A DNA stretch of 64,000 nt from UBA10349 sp003485905 (GTDB lineage Bacteria; Pseudomonadota; Gammaproteobacteria; Arenicellales; Arenicellaceae). The DNA lies in NCBI GenBank assembly GCA_943787185.1, contig CALSLL010000002.1, forward strand, positions 186,001 through 250,000, given 5' to 3'. The notes beneath the pieces were generated by a model. It searched no databases. It saw nothing but the letters and a program-made list of their open reading frames with translations, and was not told the DNA's origin. How positions within the stretch are numbered: position 1 is the first letter of the stretch; every line of letters starts with the position of its first letter. Shown here one piece after another: positions 1 to 8,526 of this stretch. Made by a program: the position numbers and the translations under genes.

Positions 1-95
1 GTATCGATGATTTCTACACCCAGCACACCTAACTGATTAGATATTTGTGTTTTTCCTGAGCCAATACCGCCTGTAAGCCCAACTTTAAAGCTCAT
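1..95 (-). CDS. coaE: Dephospho-CoA kinase, N-terminal fragment (runs off the window)
   Basis: Last step of coenzyme A synthesis: ATP-dependent phosphorylation of dephospho-CoA. Only the first 31 codons are inside the window. They start at ATG 93-95 and contain the P-loop GLTGGIGSGKT at about residues 7-17, which is typical of CoaE. The start lies six bases downstream of the pilD stop, the usual pilD-coaE order of gammaproteobacteria, so the two are probably co-transcribed. The rest of the gene is outside the window. Confidence 0.85.
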   Translation of the reverse strand, partial: MSFKVGLTGGIGSGKTQISNQLGVLGVEIID

Positions 96-101
96 AACTT
101 C

Positions 102-968
102 CTACAGTGTACTTAAATATGCTGTGACAATCTCGTTGCCCCAAAGCAGAGCTATTACCGTTCCAGTGGCAATAAATGGTCCAAACGGGATCGGTTGGCT
201 GCGCGAAGTACGCTTTAGCACAATAGAAGAAATGCCAATAATTGACCCCGTGGTCGCTGATAGTAAGATTATCAAGGGGAGTACTTGCCATCCAAGCCAA
301 GCGCCCGCGGCAGCCAGTAGTTTAAAATCGCCAAATCCCATGCCTTCTTTTCCGGTCAACAAGCGAAATCCTTGATATACGAGCCACAAACTCATATAGC
401 CTGAAATTGCACCGATAACTGCTTCATGGATCGGAACAAAAATACCAAAAAGATTTAACAACAGCCCCCCCCATAAGAGCGGCAAAGTTATCTCATCTGG
501 AAGAATTTGGTGGTCGTAGTCAATAAATGTTAATGCGATTAAACACCAGCATAACAAGATTGCAGTGATTCCTTGTATACCCAAACCAAGTTTATATGCA
601 ACTAATGCGGTCGTCACAGAAGTGAGCATTTCGATTGACGGGTATCGAGGACTAATTCGTACCTGGCAGAATGCGCATGCTCCGCGCAGAAATATATACG
701 ACAACACGGGAATGTTATGCCACGGTTTGAGCTCGTGCTTGCAACTAGGGCAGTGTGATGCAGGGAATACTATACTAGGGGGTGTCTCGGTTGCATCTTC
801 GCTATCATCTTGTTGTGATAGCCAAGTGCGACATTGGACAGTCCAGCCGTGATGAATCTGTACCGGCAGCCGCAGGATTACAACATTTAGAAAGCTACCT
901 ACTAATAGGCCAATAAGTGCAGTTAGCCCAAGCGTAACAGTTGTCACTTCAGTAAGAATAAAATCCAC
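102..968 (-). CDS. pilD: Type IV prepilin peptidase / N-methyltransferase PilD
   Basis: Inner-membrane aspartic peptidase that cleaves and N-methylates type IV pilins and type II secretion pseudopilins. The 288-residue protein has the N-terminal membrane segment with GSFLNVVILRLP. It also has the cytoplasmic zinc-type motif CPSC...CAFC at about residues 73-102, and both catalytic aspartate regions (IDYDHQILPD and GMGFGDFKLLAA). It starts at GTG 966-968 and is followed directly by coaE. Upstream, pilB and nearly all of pilC are missing (see the scar at 949-1398). PilD may therefore serve another secretion system or pilus genes elsewhere. Confidence 0.93.
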   Translation of the reverse strand: MDFILTEVTTVTLGLTALIGLLVGSFLNVVILRLPVQIHHGWTVQCRTWLSQQDDSEDATETPPSIVFPASHCPSCKHELKPWHNIPVLSYIFLRGACAFCQVRISPRYPSIEMLTSVTTALVAYKLGLGIQGITAILLCWCLIALTFIDYDHQILPDEITLPLLWGGLLLNLFGIFVPIHEAVIGAISGYMSLWLVYQGFRLLTGKEGMGFGDFKLLAAAGAWLGWQVLPLIILLSATTGSIIGISSIVLKRTSRSQPIPFGPFIATGTVIALLWGNEIVTAYLSTL

Positions 969-1398
969 GAATAGTTTGTTTCGGGCTTAGAAAACAGAAG
1001 CCATTTTGAAGATTGGTAAATACATAGCCAATACCATTGTTCCCACAATGCCGCCGAGAATAACAATCATTATGGGTTCGATTAAGCGCTATGTTGAGAA
1101 ATTGTAAGATGCCATTAAGCAGCAGGCATCCTGCGGCCAGCAAGAAATAACCGGGATGTGTTTTCCCTAGGGTGGTGTCAAATGTGTTTAACCAAGCAAT
1201 GCTTAGAAAAGTTGCCGCTAACCACATGAGCAGTAAATTGAAATAAAACAGAGCCCGCCAGCTATCGACTTGCCAGCGCCTAGCGAAGAGGTCACTACGC
1301 TTTATATTTTCAGTAATTGAAGAAGTCGGATCGAGCCCCGCTTGTCCACCAGATTGATAGGGCAATGGTTTTACGTCTGTCGTAATACTATCTGTCAC
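949..1398 (-). pseudogene. pilS: Truncated pilS (sensor kinase N-terminus) running into pilC remnant
   Basis: Open frame of 149 codons from GTG 1396-1398. Residues 1 to about 103 resemble the N-terminus of the pilus sensor kinase PilS: a short cytoplasmic part, then two hydrophobic helices (LFYFNLLLMWLAATFLSIAW and GYFLLAAGCLLLNGILQFLN). No PAS, histidine phosphotransfer or ATPase domain follows. At about 1090 the sequence becomes the 3' end of pilC in a different frame, and the open frame runs through it as nonsense until 949, overlapping the pilD start. This is best read as a deletion joining pilS to pilC and removing the DNA between them. The PilS assignment rests on helix pattern and context, so it is moderately sure. 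Confidence 0.6.
987..1085 (-). pseudogene. pilC: 3' end of pilC (type IV pilus platform protein), remnant
   Basis: In this frame the DNA encodes 32 residues and a stop: LIEPIMIVILGG, then MVLAMYLPIFKMASVF. This is the characteristic last transmembrane helix and C-terminus of PilC/GspF proteins. An in-frame TAG lies immediately upstream (about 1089-1091), so nothing more of PilC is present. In intact clusters pilC directly precedes pilD, which is exactly where this remnant lies. Confidence 0.8.
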
Positions 1399-1606
1399 GA
1401 TTAGATTTTATTTTAACGACGTTGGATTGTGAGTTCAAACTTGGAGCGTAAATCCGTCTACCTGAAAGTGCTGTTAGCTTGCTTGAGTCAAACGAAACGG
1501 TGCCGTATTCATGGGTCACCGGCTTGCGAGCCTCAAATGTTCCAAAATTATCGCGTAAAGCTTCCTGGGGCGATAATTGTCTGGACGGTGCGATCATCAA
1601 CATCAA
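1388..1606 (-). CDS. Small hypothetical protein upstream of the pilS remnant
   Basis: A 72-codon frame from ATG 1604-1606. Its end overlaps the GTG start of the pilS fragment by 11 bases, as in translationally coupled genes. The product is hydrophilic, has no membrane segment or signal peptide, and matches no family I recognise. The open frame continues upstream without a start codon into the end of comF, so the real gene may be longer or be a 5'-truncated remnant. It lies next to the deletion scar and may be decaying. Confidence 0.35.
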   Translation of the reverse strand: MMLMIAPSRQLSPQEALRDNFGTFEARKPVTHEYGTVSFDSSKLTALSGRRIYAPSLNSQSNVVKIKSNRDR

Positions 1607-1653
1607 AGCAGTCCTAATAAATGCATCTAACTTTGCCTCGTTAGCTCCTGATT

Positions 1654-2466
1654 TTAAACCATTGTCGCGTAGTCCCCTAGTTTAATTTCATTGTTTTTCG
1701 ACCTGGCAATACACCATCCGTCTATGCGTTGATAACCGGAGTGCTTTAATGCCTTGGCAATCGTATTAAGCGTGGCTCCAGATGTTGCGACATCGTCAAT
1801 GATTGCAAGATGTTCGATATTAGGTAATTTGTGTGCTGAAAAAGCTTGATTCAAGCTGGTTAATCGCTCCTTAAACCTAAGCTCTCTTTGCGGGACTGTT
1901 GCATGTTCTTTACGCACAACGTTTCCCAGGATGGGTATGCCAGATACTTTTGAAATTGCGGCCGCTATTAGTGTTGCCTGATTGTAACCACGTTCGCGCA
2001 ATCGGCTGATGTGAAGTGGCACCGGAACCAAAGCTTGCGGTAGATTATCTGAGTAGTTGGCCAAAAAGTAGTTGGCCGCAGCGTGTCCTAGGCGTGAGGC
2101 AAGTGCGTAGTTTTGTTGGAATTTGGCCTTACCAATAAGGGTGTCTAGTGGGCTTTTATACAGCCAAGGGGCAATTAAACAATCAAAATGCGGTGGGCTA
2201 GATATGCACCTACCACAAATACTCCCACTTTCAATATAATCATTACATATGCTGCATCCCGCGACATTTGGCTGAATACTCGTGGTGCAATCGTTGCAGG
2301 CAATTGAGCTCGGGTCTTGTTGGAATCCAAAGCATATAGGGCATAGCGCCGGCGCAAGCCAGTTACAAATTTTGCTTACACTGAATTTTGGGAACGAAAT
2401 ACGTTTCCGAATGAGATTGCAGCGGTAAAAATAGTTAGCGTTCCTACAGGTTGAACCTTCTTTCAC
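1654..2466 (-). CDS. comF: ComF family amidophosphoribosyltransferase-like protein
   Basis: ComF/GntX proteins take part in DNA uptake in naturally competent bacteria. They have an N-terminal zinc-binding region and a type I phosphoribosyltransferase domain. Here the cysteine pairs CPIC, CNDC, CSIC and CGRC appear in the first third, and the PRPP-loop motif IIDDVATSGAT lies near the C-terminus. The frame is open further to 2550. I chose GTG 2464-2466 because it is preceded by a near-perfect ribosome site, AAGGAGGTCAAT. The longer version adds 28 residues unlike the family and would read through the palindrome at 2508-2531. Confidence 0.85.
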   Translation of the reverse strand: MKEGSTCRNANYFYRCNLIRKRISFPKFSVSKICNWLAPALCPICFGFQQDPSSIACNDCTTSIQPNVAGCSICNDYIESGSICGRCISSPPHFDCLIAPWLYKSPLDTLIGKAKFQQNYALASRLGHAAANYFLANYSDNLPQALVPVPLHISRLRERGYNQATLIAAAISKVSGIPILGNVVRKEHATVPQRELRFKERLTSLNQAFSAHKLPNIEHLAIIDDVATSGATLNTIAKALKHSGYQRIDGWCIARSKNNEIKLGDYATMV

Positions 2467-2507
2467 ATTGACCTCCTTGTCACTGTCGTGGTTTGTATCT
2501 AATAGAG

Positions 2508-2531
2508 ATATTGAACCGCGTGGTTCAATAT
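2508..2531. repeat. 24-bp palindrome upstream of comF
   Basis: Perfect 10-bp arms ATATTGAACC and GGTTCAATAT separated by GCGT. The palindrome lies 42 bases upstream of the chosen comF start. No T-run follows on either strand, so it looks more like an operator or an mRNA leader hairpin than a terminator. The regulator is unknown. Confidence 0.5.
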
Positions 2532-2682
2532 ACGTCCGACAGCTTACCAATTGAGTAATTTATCACAAGTTGATTAGCCTATATTGTTTGGTTGATAAAT
2601 GTGTTTTTGACTCAATACCTATCTCTTCACTATCAATATGTACGGATCATTCTGCGCTGCTTAAGACGCCTATTTGATACCA

Positions 2683-3774
2683 CTACTGGTCTTTTGCGAG
2701 TTTTCGTCGTGCTTCAGCAATAGATTGGCATTGATAGTGTTCAAGTCTTGCTTGAAGTCCCTTTACAATAGCCTCAATAAGTTCTGGTCCCTGATATATG
2801 AACGACGTATAGATCTGCAGATAGTCTGCACCGGCTATCAGTTTGTCCCAAGCATCTCGAGTGTTTGTGATGCCGCCGACGCCAATTATTGGTAGTTTGC
2901 CGTCAAGATGAAAAGCGGCAGCTCGAATAATGTCGGTACTTTTATCGTTTAACGGTTTTCCGCTTAATCCACCAATCTCGGTTTTCTGTTCAGAGGTCAA
3001 TGTGGTTGGCCGATCAATAGTTGTATTTGTCGCAATAAGAGCATCGAATTCATGACTGGTGGCCAGCTCACAAAGCGTTTCCAATTCGTCGGGCTGAAGA
3101 TCGGGAGCAATTTTAAGGGCGACGGGCGTGTACTTTCCAGAAACTTTCTTTAGTTTGGTCTGTGTGTCCTTTACTCTTAACAATAAGTCATCCAAATATT
3201 CGGCGTTTTGTAATTCACGTAACGCTTTAGTATTTGGCGACGAAATATTGATGGTTATATAGTCAACCAATTTGTAAATCTGCCGCATGCCCGTCACATA
3301 GTCTTCGTAGGCCTTATCTAAGGGGGTGTTAGCATTTTTACCTACGTTTCCACCGATAATAGAATTAGTTCGGCGTCTTTGGAGATTACGTTTATAACTT
3401 TCTAGTCCAGCACTATTAAACCCAAGTCGATTGACTATAGCTTGGTCTTCTAAGAGTCGAAAAATACGTGGCTTATCATTTCCTGGCTGAGCTTTTGGGG
3501 TTACGGTTCCTGTTTCGATGCTACTAAATCCCAATGCACTAAATGCTTCGTAGGCGCGGGCGTTTTTGTCCAAGCCTGCAGCTAATCCAACTGGGTGACG
3601 AAAATCCAGTCCCATAAGGCGAGTGGGCATATCGGGGACCCGTTTTCCAAACCAAGAGCCCAGAACCTGGCTTAGAAAATCTGAGCGTGAAATCCAACCC
3701 AAAATCCCTATCGTGATGTCATGTGCTTTTTCGGCATCCAGAGTAAAAAGTAAAGGTTTTATAAATTTGTACAT
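2683..3774 (-). CDS. pyrD: Dihydroorotate dehydrogenase (quinone), class 2
   Basis: Membrane-associated flavoenzyme of pyrimidine synthesis that oxidises dihydroorotate to orotate with ubiquinone. The 363-residue protein has the amphipathic N-terminal extension of class 2 enzymes. It also has GLAAGLDKNA (FMN/substrate site), NRLGFNSAG, the NISSPNT loop that carries the catalytic serine in class 2, and GVGGI for phosphate binding. Length is a little above the usual 335-345 residues. It starts at ATG 3772-3774, 28 bases downstream of the pseudouridine synthase stop, on the same strand. Confidence 0.96.
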   Translation of the reverse strand: MYKFIKPLLFTLDAEKAHDITIGILGWISRSDFLSQVLGSWFGKRVPDMPTRLMGLDFRHPVGLAAGLDKNARAYEAFSALGFSSIETGTVTPKAQPGNDKPRIFRLLEDQAIVNRLGFNSAGLESYKRNLQRRRTNSIIGGNVGKNANTPLDKAYEDYVTGMRQIYKLVDYITINISSPNTKALRELQNAEYLDDLLLRVKDTQTKLKKVSGKYTPVALKIAPDLQPDELETLCELATSHEFDALIATNTTIDRPTTLTSEQKTEIGGLSGKPLNDKSTDIIRAAAFHLDGKLPIIGVGGITNTRDAWDKLIAGADYLQIYTSFIYQGPELIEAIVKGLQARLEHYQCQSIAEARRKLAKDQ

Positions 3775-3802
3775 AGCGAGAGTTCTTGTGATTGAACGAC
3801 AA

Positions 3803-4543
3803 TTACGAATCTACGAAATAGCTTCGGTCTACGTACTGCCATTGGCCCTCGGGGAGCTTGCCTAGTCGAAGTCTTCCAATTCGCACGCGCTTAATTCCGA
3901 TCACCTTAAGATTGACGAGTTCGCACATGCGACGGATTTGCCTCTTTTTACCCTCGGTTAGAATAAAATTAAGTTGGTCTTCGTTTTGTACCCTGACTTT
4001 GGCAGGTTTAAGTTTTTTGCCGTCCAGTTCCAAGCCGTGGCTAAGTTCGCGAATTTTTTGCCCGCTAACACTACCATCTAGGCGAACCAGGTATTCTTTT
4101 TCAATTTGACTGTTTTCACCAATCAGAGCTTTTGCTACGCGCCCATCTTGGGTCATGATTAACAGTCCTTGTGAGTCGATATCTAGTCTGCCTGCCGGGG
4201 CAAGCTTTCGAGTGTGTTTGTTATTAAATCGCGTGTAGCTCGAGCCATCGTGATATTGATTGTCTGCATTGAATAGTCTGACGGCAGGGACGTAATCATC
4301 TTCGGCTTGGCCCGAAACGTAACCAACTGGTTTGTTGATCATGATGGTCACTGCGGCATCGCGCGCTTCTTTGGCAACCGATGCGAGCTGAATATCAACA
4401 TTTAGGGGGACTTTGGATCCAAGCTGGGAGACTACTTCTCCGTCCACACGGACAAGACCGGCCTCAATCATTTTGTCAGCTTCGCGTCTGGAGCACAGCC
4501 CGCGATTAGCCATAACCTTAGATAATCGGACTACCTCTGTCAT
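3803..4543 (-). CDS. rluF: 23S rRNA pseudouridine synthase, RluF-like (RsuA/RluB/E/F family)
   Basis: Converts a uridine in 23S rRNA to pseudouridine. The N-terminal S4 RNA-binding domain is visible (RLSKVMANRGLCSRREADKM, residues 6-25). The catalytic aspartate sits in AGRLDIDSQGLL near residue 118, followed by KEYLVRLDG and the C-terminal KKRQIRRMCELVNLKV motif. The short C-terminus and the NFILTEGKKRQIRRM block fit RluF better than RluB, but the exact target base cannot be proven. The ATG lies only six bases beyond the purB stop, so the two are likely co-transcribed. Confidence 0.85.
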   Translation of the reverse strand: MTEVVRLSKVMANRGLCSRREADKMIEAGLVRVDGEVVSQLGSKVPLNVDIQLASVAKEARDAAVTIMINKPVGYVSGQAEDDYVPAVRLFNADNQYHDGSSYTRFNNKHTRKLAPAGRLDIDSQGLLIMTQDGRVAKALIGENSQIEKEYLVRLDGSVSGQKIRELSHGLELDGKKLKPAKVRVQNEDQLNFILTEGKKRQIRRMCELVNLKVIGIKRVRIGRLRLGKLPEGQWQYVDRSYFVDS

Positions 4544-4549
4544 GAGTCG

Positions 4550-5944
4550 TTATTTGACCGAAAGCGATTTTGCTAAGCCAATATAAGAGGCGGGAGACAG
4601 TTCACGCAGTTCTTGTTTGACGGCTTCGGGTATTTCTAAAGTATCGATAAAGGTGCTAAGTGTCGCTTGGGTTATATTGTCCTGTCCTCGGGTGAGTTCC
4701 TTTAGCTTTTCGTAAGGTTCTTCTATTCCATAGCGGCGCATTACAGTTTGGATGGCTTCGCCAAGCACCGCCCAATTGTGTTCTAGGTCTTGCTGTAGGG
4801 CTACCTCATTAACTTCGAGTTTGCTGATACCTTTGAGGGCTGCATGACATGCCAGGGCTGTGTACCCAAATCCTGTTCCAATATTTCTCAGAACGGTAGA
4901 GTCGGTTAAATCACGCTGCCATCGACTGATCGGAAGTTTACTCGCAAGATGTTCAAAAATAGCGTTAGCTAACCCGAGGTTGCCTTCAGAGTTTTCAAAA
5001 TCGATTGGGTTTACTTTATGAGGCATCGTTGAGGATCCAACTTCACCTTTGACAACTTTCTGTTTGAAATAACCGATGGATATATAACTCCAAACATCTC
5101 GGTTGAAGTCCAGCATTATTGTATTAAAACGAACAAACGCATGGAATAGTTCGGCCATATAATCATGCGGTTCTATTTGAGTGGTCATTTTGTTCCACTG
5201 CAATCCAAGACCAGTTACAAACGCCTCTGAAAGTTTGGGCCAGTCAACTTCGGGATAGGTAATTACGTGGGCGTTAAAATTGCCTGTAGCGCCATTTATC
5301 TTTCCTAGTATCTCGATGTGTTTTATTTGTTCCAGTTGTCGACGAAGTCGATCGGTAACATTCCTGAATTCTTTGCCTAATGTTGTTGGTGATGCAGGCT
5401 GTCCGTGAGTTCGTGCAAGCATCGCGGTACCGCAATACGCATCAGCCACATTGTCGATAGCATCTACGACGTTTTGCAGCAGTGGTAGCATGACTTGTGA
5501 ACGAGAGTCAGCAAGCATTAGAGCGTAGGACAGATTATTTATATCTTCAGAGGTACAGGCGAAGTGGAAAAATTCTATTGCAGCACATACTTCTGGTAAG
5601 TGTGCTGTCGATTGTTTTAGGAAATATTCGACCGCTTTGACATCGTGGTTTGTTGTGGCCTCAATATCCTTAACGGCAAGTGCATCATCGGCAGAGAAAT
5701 TTTCGACTATTGAGCGTAACGCCGTGACCGTAGCGCTGCTAAAAGGAGTGATTTCTGTTATTTCTGGATTAAAAGAAAGAGTGATTAACCACTCAATTTC
5801 TACCTTACAACGATAGCGTATTAAGCCAAACTCGCTAAATATTGGTTTTAATTCAGCTGCTTTGGCAATGTAGCGGCCGTCTAACGGCGAAAGAGCCATA
5901 ACTTCGGCGTAATGCTGCGTTGGTTGTTCTTTTTTTGCGCTCAT
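4550..5944 (-). CDS. purB: Adenylosuccinate lyase
   Basis: Cleaves SAICAR and adenylosuccinate, releasing fumarate, in purine synthesis. The 464-residue protein has the superfamily signature GSSTMPHKVNPIDFEN near residue 300 with the mobile catalytic serine. It also has TSEDINNLSYAL and ARTHGQPASPTTLGKE, with the catalytic histidine in THGQ. Length matches the E. coli-type enzyme (456 residues). In many gammaproteobacteria the order is mnmA-hflD-purB; here hflD is absent and a divergent kinase-like gene takes its place. Confidence 0.97.
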   Translation of the reverse strand: MSAKKEQPTQHYAEVMALSPLDGRYIAKAAELKPIFSEFGLIRYRCKVEIEWLITLSFNPEITEITPFSSATVTALRSIVENFSADDALAVKDIEATTNHDVKAVEYFLKQSTAHLPEVCAAIEFFHFACTSEDINNLSYALMLADSRSQVMLPLLQNVVDAIDNVADAYCGTAMLARTHGQPASPTTLGKEFRNVTDRLRRQLEQIKHIEILGKINGATGNFNAHVITYPEVDWPKLSEAFVTGLGLQWNKMTTQIEPHDYMAELFHAFVRFNTIMLDFNRDVWSYISIGYFKQKVVKGEVGSSTMPHKVNPIDFENSEGNLGLANAIFEHLASKLPISRWQRDLTDSTVLRNIGTGFGYTALACHAALKGISKLEVNEVALQQDLEHNWAVLGEAIQTVMRRYGIEEPYEKLKELTRGQDNITQATLSTFIDTLEIPEAVKQELRELSPASYIGLAKSLSVK

Positions 5945-5979
5945 ACTAATTCTGTGGGTTCTATATGTAGGTATTGTTA

Positions 5980-6111
5980 TTAAGTATCGATGGTTGCGTC
6001 TATTGGGGGTCTGGTTTCATGCAGGATAAATTCTACGTTGGGATTAAATCTAAAGACGTTGTCGAATCGGTTTTGTGGTGTGATAAGCGCCAAACGTACT
6101 GGGTATGTCAT
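5980..6111 (-). CDS. Possible 43-residue protein upstream of purB
   Basis: Short frame from ATG 6109-6111 on the purB strand, ending 35 bases upstream of purB. The product starts MTYPVRLALITPQNR and has a protein-like composition without membrane segments. There is no good ribosome site, and I recognise no family. It lies where hflD would be expected but does not resemble HflD. It may instead be untranslated purB leader. Confidence 0.25.
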   Translation of the reverse strand: MTYPVRLALITPQNRFDNVFRFNPNVEFILHETRPPIDATIDT

Positions 6112-6211
6112 GCGCGGCAGCACTCTAATTGATTGGTCTAGATGTTACCATAAGGTGCTGAAATTCAACTTTATTAGACACGCCAGTTATCCTCGGGAAG
6201 CCTAAAGATTT

Positions 6212-6895
6212 ATGAGCACTATTGCAGATTTTAGTCTGGATGAACTGCGCGAACATGCGGTGGATGTGTTTCGCAAAGGCCGGGGGACCCGACCAGACGT
6301 TTTATTAGTGGAGGTTGCTGGCGTACGGGCCGTATTAAAGGATCAAAATGCCTGCGATCGATGGTTTGCAATGTTTGTTGGTCCGTTGCTAGCTTGGCGA
6401 GAAGCGCGCGCGCTAGGCCGGCTAAAAGGTGTGTCTGGCATTCCTGAGCTATTGGCAAGGCCGGATTCACGCTCTATCCTTATAGAATTCGTTGACGCGG
6501 TCGAAGCGAAAAGCTATCCGCATATGGACGACTGGCGAACTTGGTTTGATAAGTTGGAGCGGCTAATCCAAACGATGCATGAGGCTGGAATTGCGCATGG
6601 AGATTTGCGTAGTCCAGGGAATATACTTATCGATAGTAACGCTGAGCCAGTGTTAGTGGACTTTGTTGCCGCAAGTGGTGAGGGTTCAAGATGGAATTTT
6701 ATTGCTAACTCGGTCTATCGTGGGTTGTGTGCAGTAGATGAATCGGCTGTTTTAAAATTAAAATCTAGGGTTGCACCTGATCTGTTACCTGATCCTGAGG
6801 CCAGTACTCATGTAGGTGGAAAGCCGGGTTTGGTGCTACGAACAATTGGGCAAACAGTGCGTAGGCTTAGTAGAATATTATTTACTTCGAAATAG
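6212..6895 (+). CDS. RIO/protein-kinase-like phosphotransferase
   Basis: A 227-residue soluble protein with the kinase fold signature: catalytic loop HGDLRSPGNIL near residue 129 (HxDxxxxN pattern) and a metal-binding VLVDF near residue 149. ILIEFVDA is a hinge-like segment before them. The usual glycine-rich loop is not obvious, but VRAVLKD could carry the ATP-binding lysine. RIO-type and LPS-core (Kdo) kinases share this pattern, so the substrate is not known. The gene is transcribed opposite to purB and mnmA and occupies the place of hflD, which suggests a local replacement or insertion. Confidence 0.65.
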   Translation: MSTIADFSLDELREHAVDVFRKGRGTRPDVLLVEVAGVRAVLKDQNACDRWFAMFVGPLLAWREARALGRLKGVSGIPELLARPDSRSILIEFVDAVEAKSYPHMDDWRTWFDKLERLIQTMHEAGIAHGDLRSPGNILIDSNAEPVLVDFVAASGEGSRWNFIANSVYRGLCAVDESAVLKLKSRVAPDLLPDPEASTHVGGKPGLVLRTIGQTVRRLSRILFTSK

Positions 6896-6907
6896 TGTGC
6901 CGGCTCA

Positions 6908-8032
6908 TTAGCCAAATAAAAGCGGTGAATTCGCATGCATAATTGTTCCTCCACCTAGACAGTTCCGGCCTTCATATAAGACAACGGCTTGGCCCGGTGT
7001 AACCGCACGTTGCGGATTATCAAATTTCAAATTGAAACCATCATCTGTTTGATTGTAGGTACAGGCTTGGTCAGCTTGGCGATAGCGAGTCTTAGCCATC
7101 AATTTACTTCCATCGATTGGTGTATCGCCTACCCATTCAGGCTCAGCTGCTATAAGTGAGTCGGACAATAATCCTGGGTGGTCGTGGCCCTGCACTACAA
7201 TCAGTGTATTTGATCGCAAGTTTTTTCCGGCTACGTACCATGCCTCCCCTGGGCCACCAATATTTAATCCATGTCTCTGACCGATAGTGTGGTACATCAA
7301 ACCCTGATGAACTCCCATCAATTGTCCGTTATCGCTCCTCATTTCACCAGGGTACGGTGGAAGATAGCGCTCTAGGAAATCGTCGAATCGGCGCTCTCCT
7401 ATAAAACAGATTCCGGTACTATCTTTTTTATTGTGGGTGATCAGGCCGGCGCTTTCGGCTATAGCTCGCACACGGGGCTTATTTATTTCACCAAGTGGAA
7501 ATAGACTTTTTTTGAGCTGGTGTTGTCCTAGTGTGTATAGGAAATAACTTTGGTCTTTATTGCCATCCGCGCCTCGACGCAATCGATATTGATTTTCAAA
7601 TTTATCACTGGCGACATAGTGCCCTGTTGCTATGTAGTCCGCGCCGAGGGTATCCGCCTGCAGTAAAAACTCGTGAAACTTGATTTCTCGATTACATAAG
7701 ATATCGGGATTAGGGGTTCGGCCTGCAGCATACTCAGCTAGAAAGTGTTCGAATACTCTGTCCCAGTATTCAGCGGCAAAATTAACGCTAGTCAACTCAA
7801 TGCCTAGTTTTTTACATACCAATTGAGCATCAGCCATATCTTCGGCCGCGGCGCAGTATTCTTCCGTGTCATCTTCTTCCCAATTTTTCATGAATAGGCC
7901 ACTTACCGAGAAACCTGCATCTCGTAACAACAATGCTGCGACAGAAGAGTCGACTCCACCGGACATACCTACAATGATGTGGGTATCGGAAGGTTTTCTA
8001 TGAGTGATCGGGTGGCTTGAGTCGAACAGCAT
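6908..8032 (-). CDS. mnmA: tRNA-specific 2-thiouridylase MnmA
   Basis: Uses ATP and persulfide sulfur from the Tus relay to make 2-thiouridine at the wobble position of tRNA Lys, Glu and Gln. The PP-loop motif GMSGGVDSS is at residues 22-30. The two catalytic cysteines lie in NPDILCNREIKF near residue 110 and DSTGICFIGER near residue 208. Length of 374 is typical. It starts two bases after the nudJ stop, so nudJ-mnmA form a tight operon. The order nudJ-mnmA then purB is conserved in gammaproteobacteria. Confidence 0.96.
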   Translation of the reverse strand: MLFDSSHPITHRKPSDTHIIVGMSGGVDSSVAALLLRDAGFSVSGLFMKNWEEDDTEEYCAAAEDMADAQLVCKKLGIELTSVNFAAEYWDRVFEHFLAEYAAGRTPNPDILCNREIKFHEFLLQADTLGADYIATGHYVASDKFENQYRLRRGADGNKDQSYFLYTLGQHQLKKSLFPLGEINKPRVRAIAESAGLITHNKKDSTGICFIGERRFDDFLERYLPPYPGEMRSDNGQLMGVHQGLMYHTIGQRHGLNIGGPGEAWYVAGKNLRSNTLIVVQGHDHPGLLSDSLIAAEPEWVGDTPIDGSKLMAKTRYRQADQACTYNQTDDGFNLKFDNPQRAVTPGQAVVLYEGRNCLGGGTIMHANSPLLFG

Positions 8033-8034
8033 GA

Positions 8035-8526
8035 TTATGTTTCAGCCAAATCCATGTTTTGATATGTACCCAAGGGAATCTGTTGACCAGCTTCATAGTC
8101 CAGAATAGATTTGATTACGAGCGGGCTTCTGGCGATATAATTATTTTCGATCTCGTCTAGTGTTAACCAATGGGTGTCCACAATATCCGAATCCAATTGC
8201 AGCTGATCGCTTTTGTCTTCAATCGCCTCACCGGATAATGTAAATCGGATATAGGTTTTGGTGGACAAATTATGCGCCCGTGTTGATGGTAGAGACCATT
8301 GATAGATGCCAATTAGGTGGTCGATACCAACTAACCAGCATGTTTCTTCCAGTGTTTCCCTAATAGCGGCTTCTACAATCCCTTCATCTTGATCTACATG
8401 CCCGGCCGGTTGATTTATTACTAGGCCGTGATTATCGCATCGCTCTTCAACCATTAGGTACTTATCTGCGCGCTTAATAATTGTTGCTACGGTCACATGT
8501 GGGAGCCAGCGATGTGTTTTAGTCAT
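8035..8526 (-). CDS. nudJ: Nudix phosphohydrolase NudJ
   Basis: Hydrolyses nucleoside tri/diphosphates and, in E. coli, thiamine pyrophosphate intermediates. The 163-residue protein carries the Nudix box GHVDQDEGIVEAAIRETLEE at about residues 42-61. The box fits the GX5EX7REUXEEXGU pattern except that the glycine after EE-x is cysteine (EETCW). The position directly upstream of mnmA is the usual nudJ location. Confidence 0.9.
   Translation of the reverse strand: MTKTHRWLPHVTVATIIKRADKYLMVEERCDNHGLVINQPAGHVDQDEGIVEAAIRETLEETCWLVGIDHLIGIYQWSLPSTRAHNLSTKTYIRFTLSGEAIEDKSDQLQLDSDIVDTHWLTLDEIENNYIARSPLVIKSILDYEAGQQIPLGTYQNMDLAET

Noticed and set aside
2508..2570. tRNA-like sequence on the minus strand (CTCAATTGGTA and GGTTCAAT elements) upstream of comF
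   Set aside because: No acceptor stem or anticodon arm can be folded; the GGTTCAAT part is one arm of the palindrome described.
5990..6205. 71-codon plus-strand ORF just before the kinase
   Set aside because: Composition unlike protein, no ribosome site, and it lies over the purB control region.
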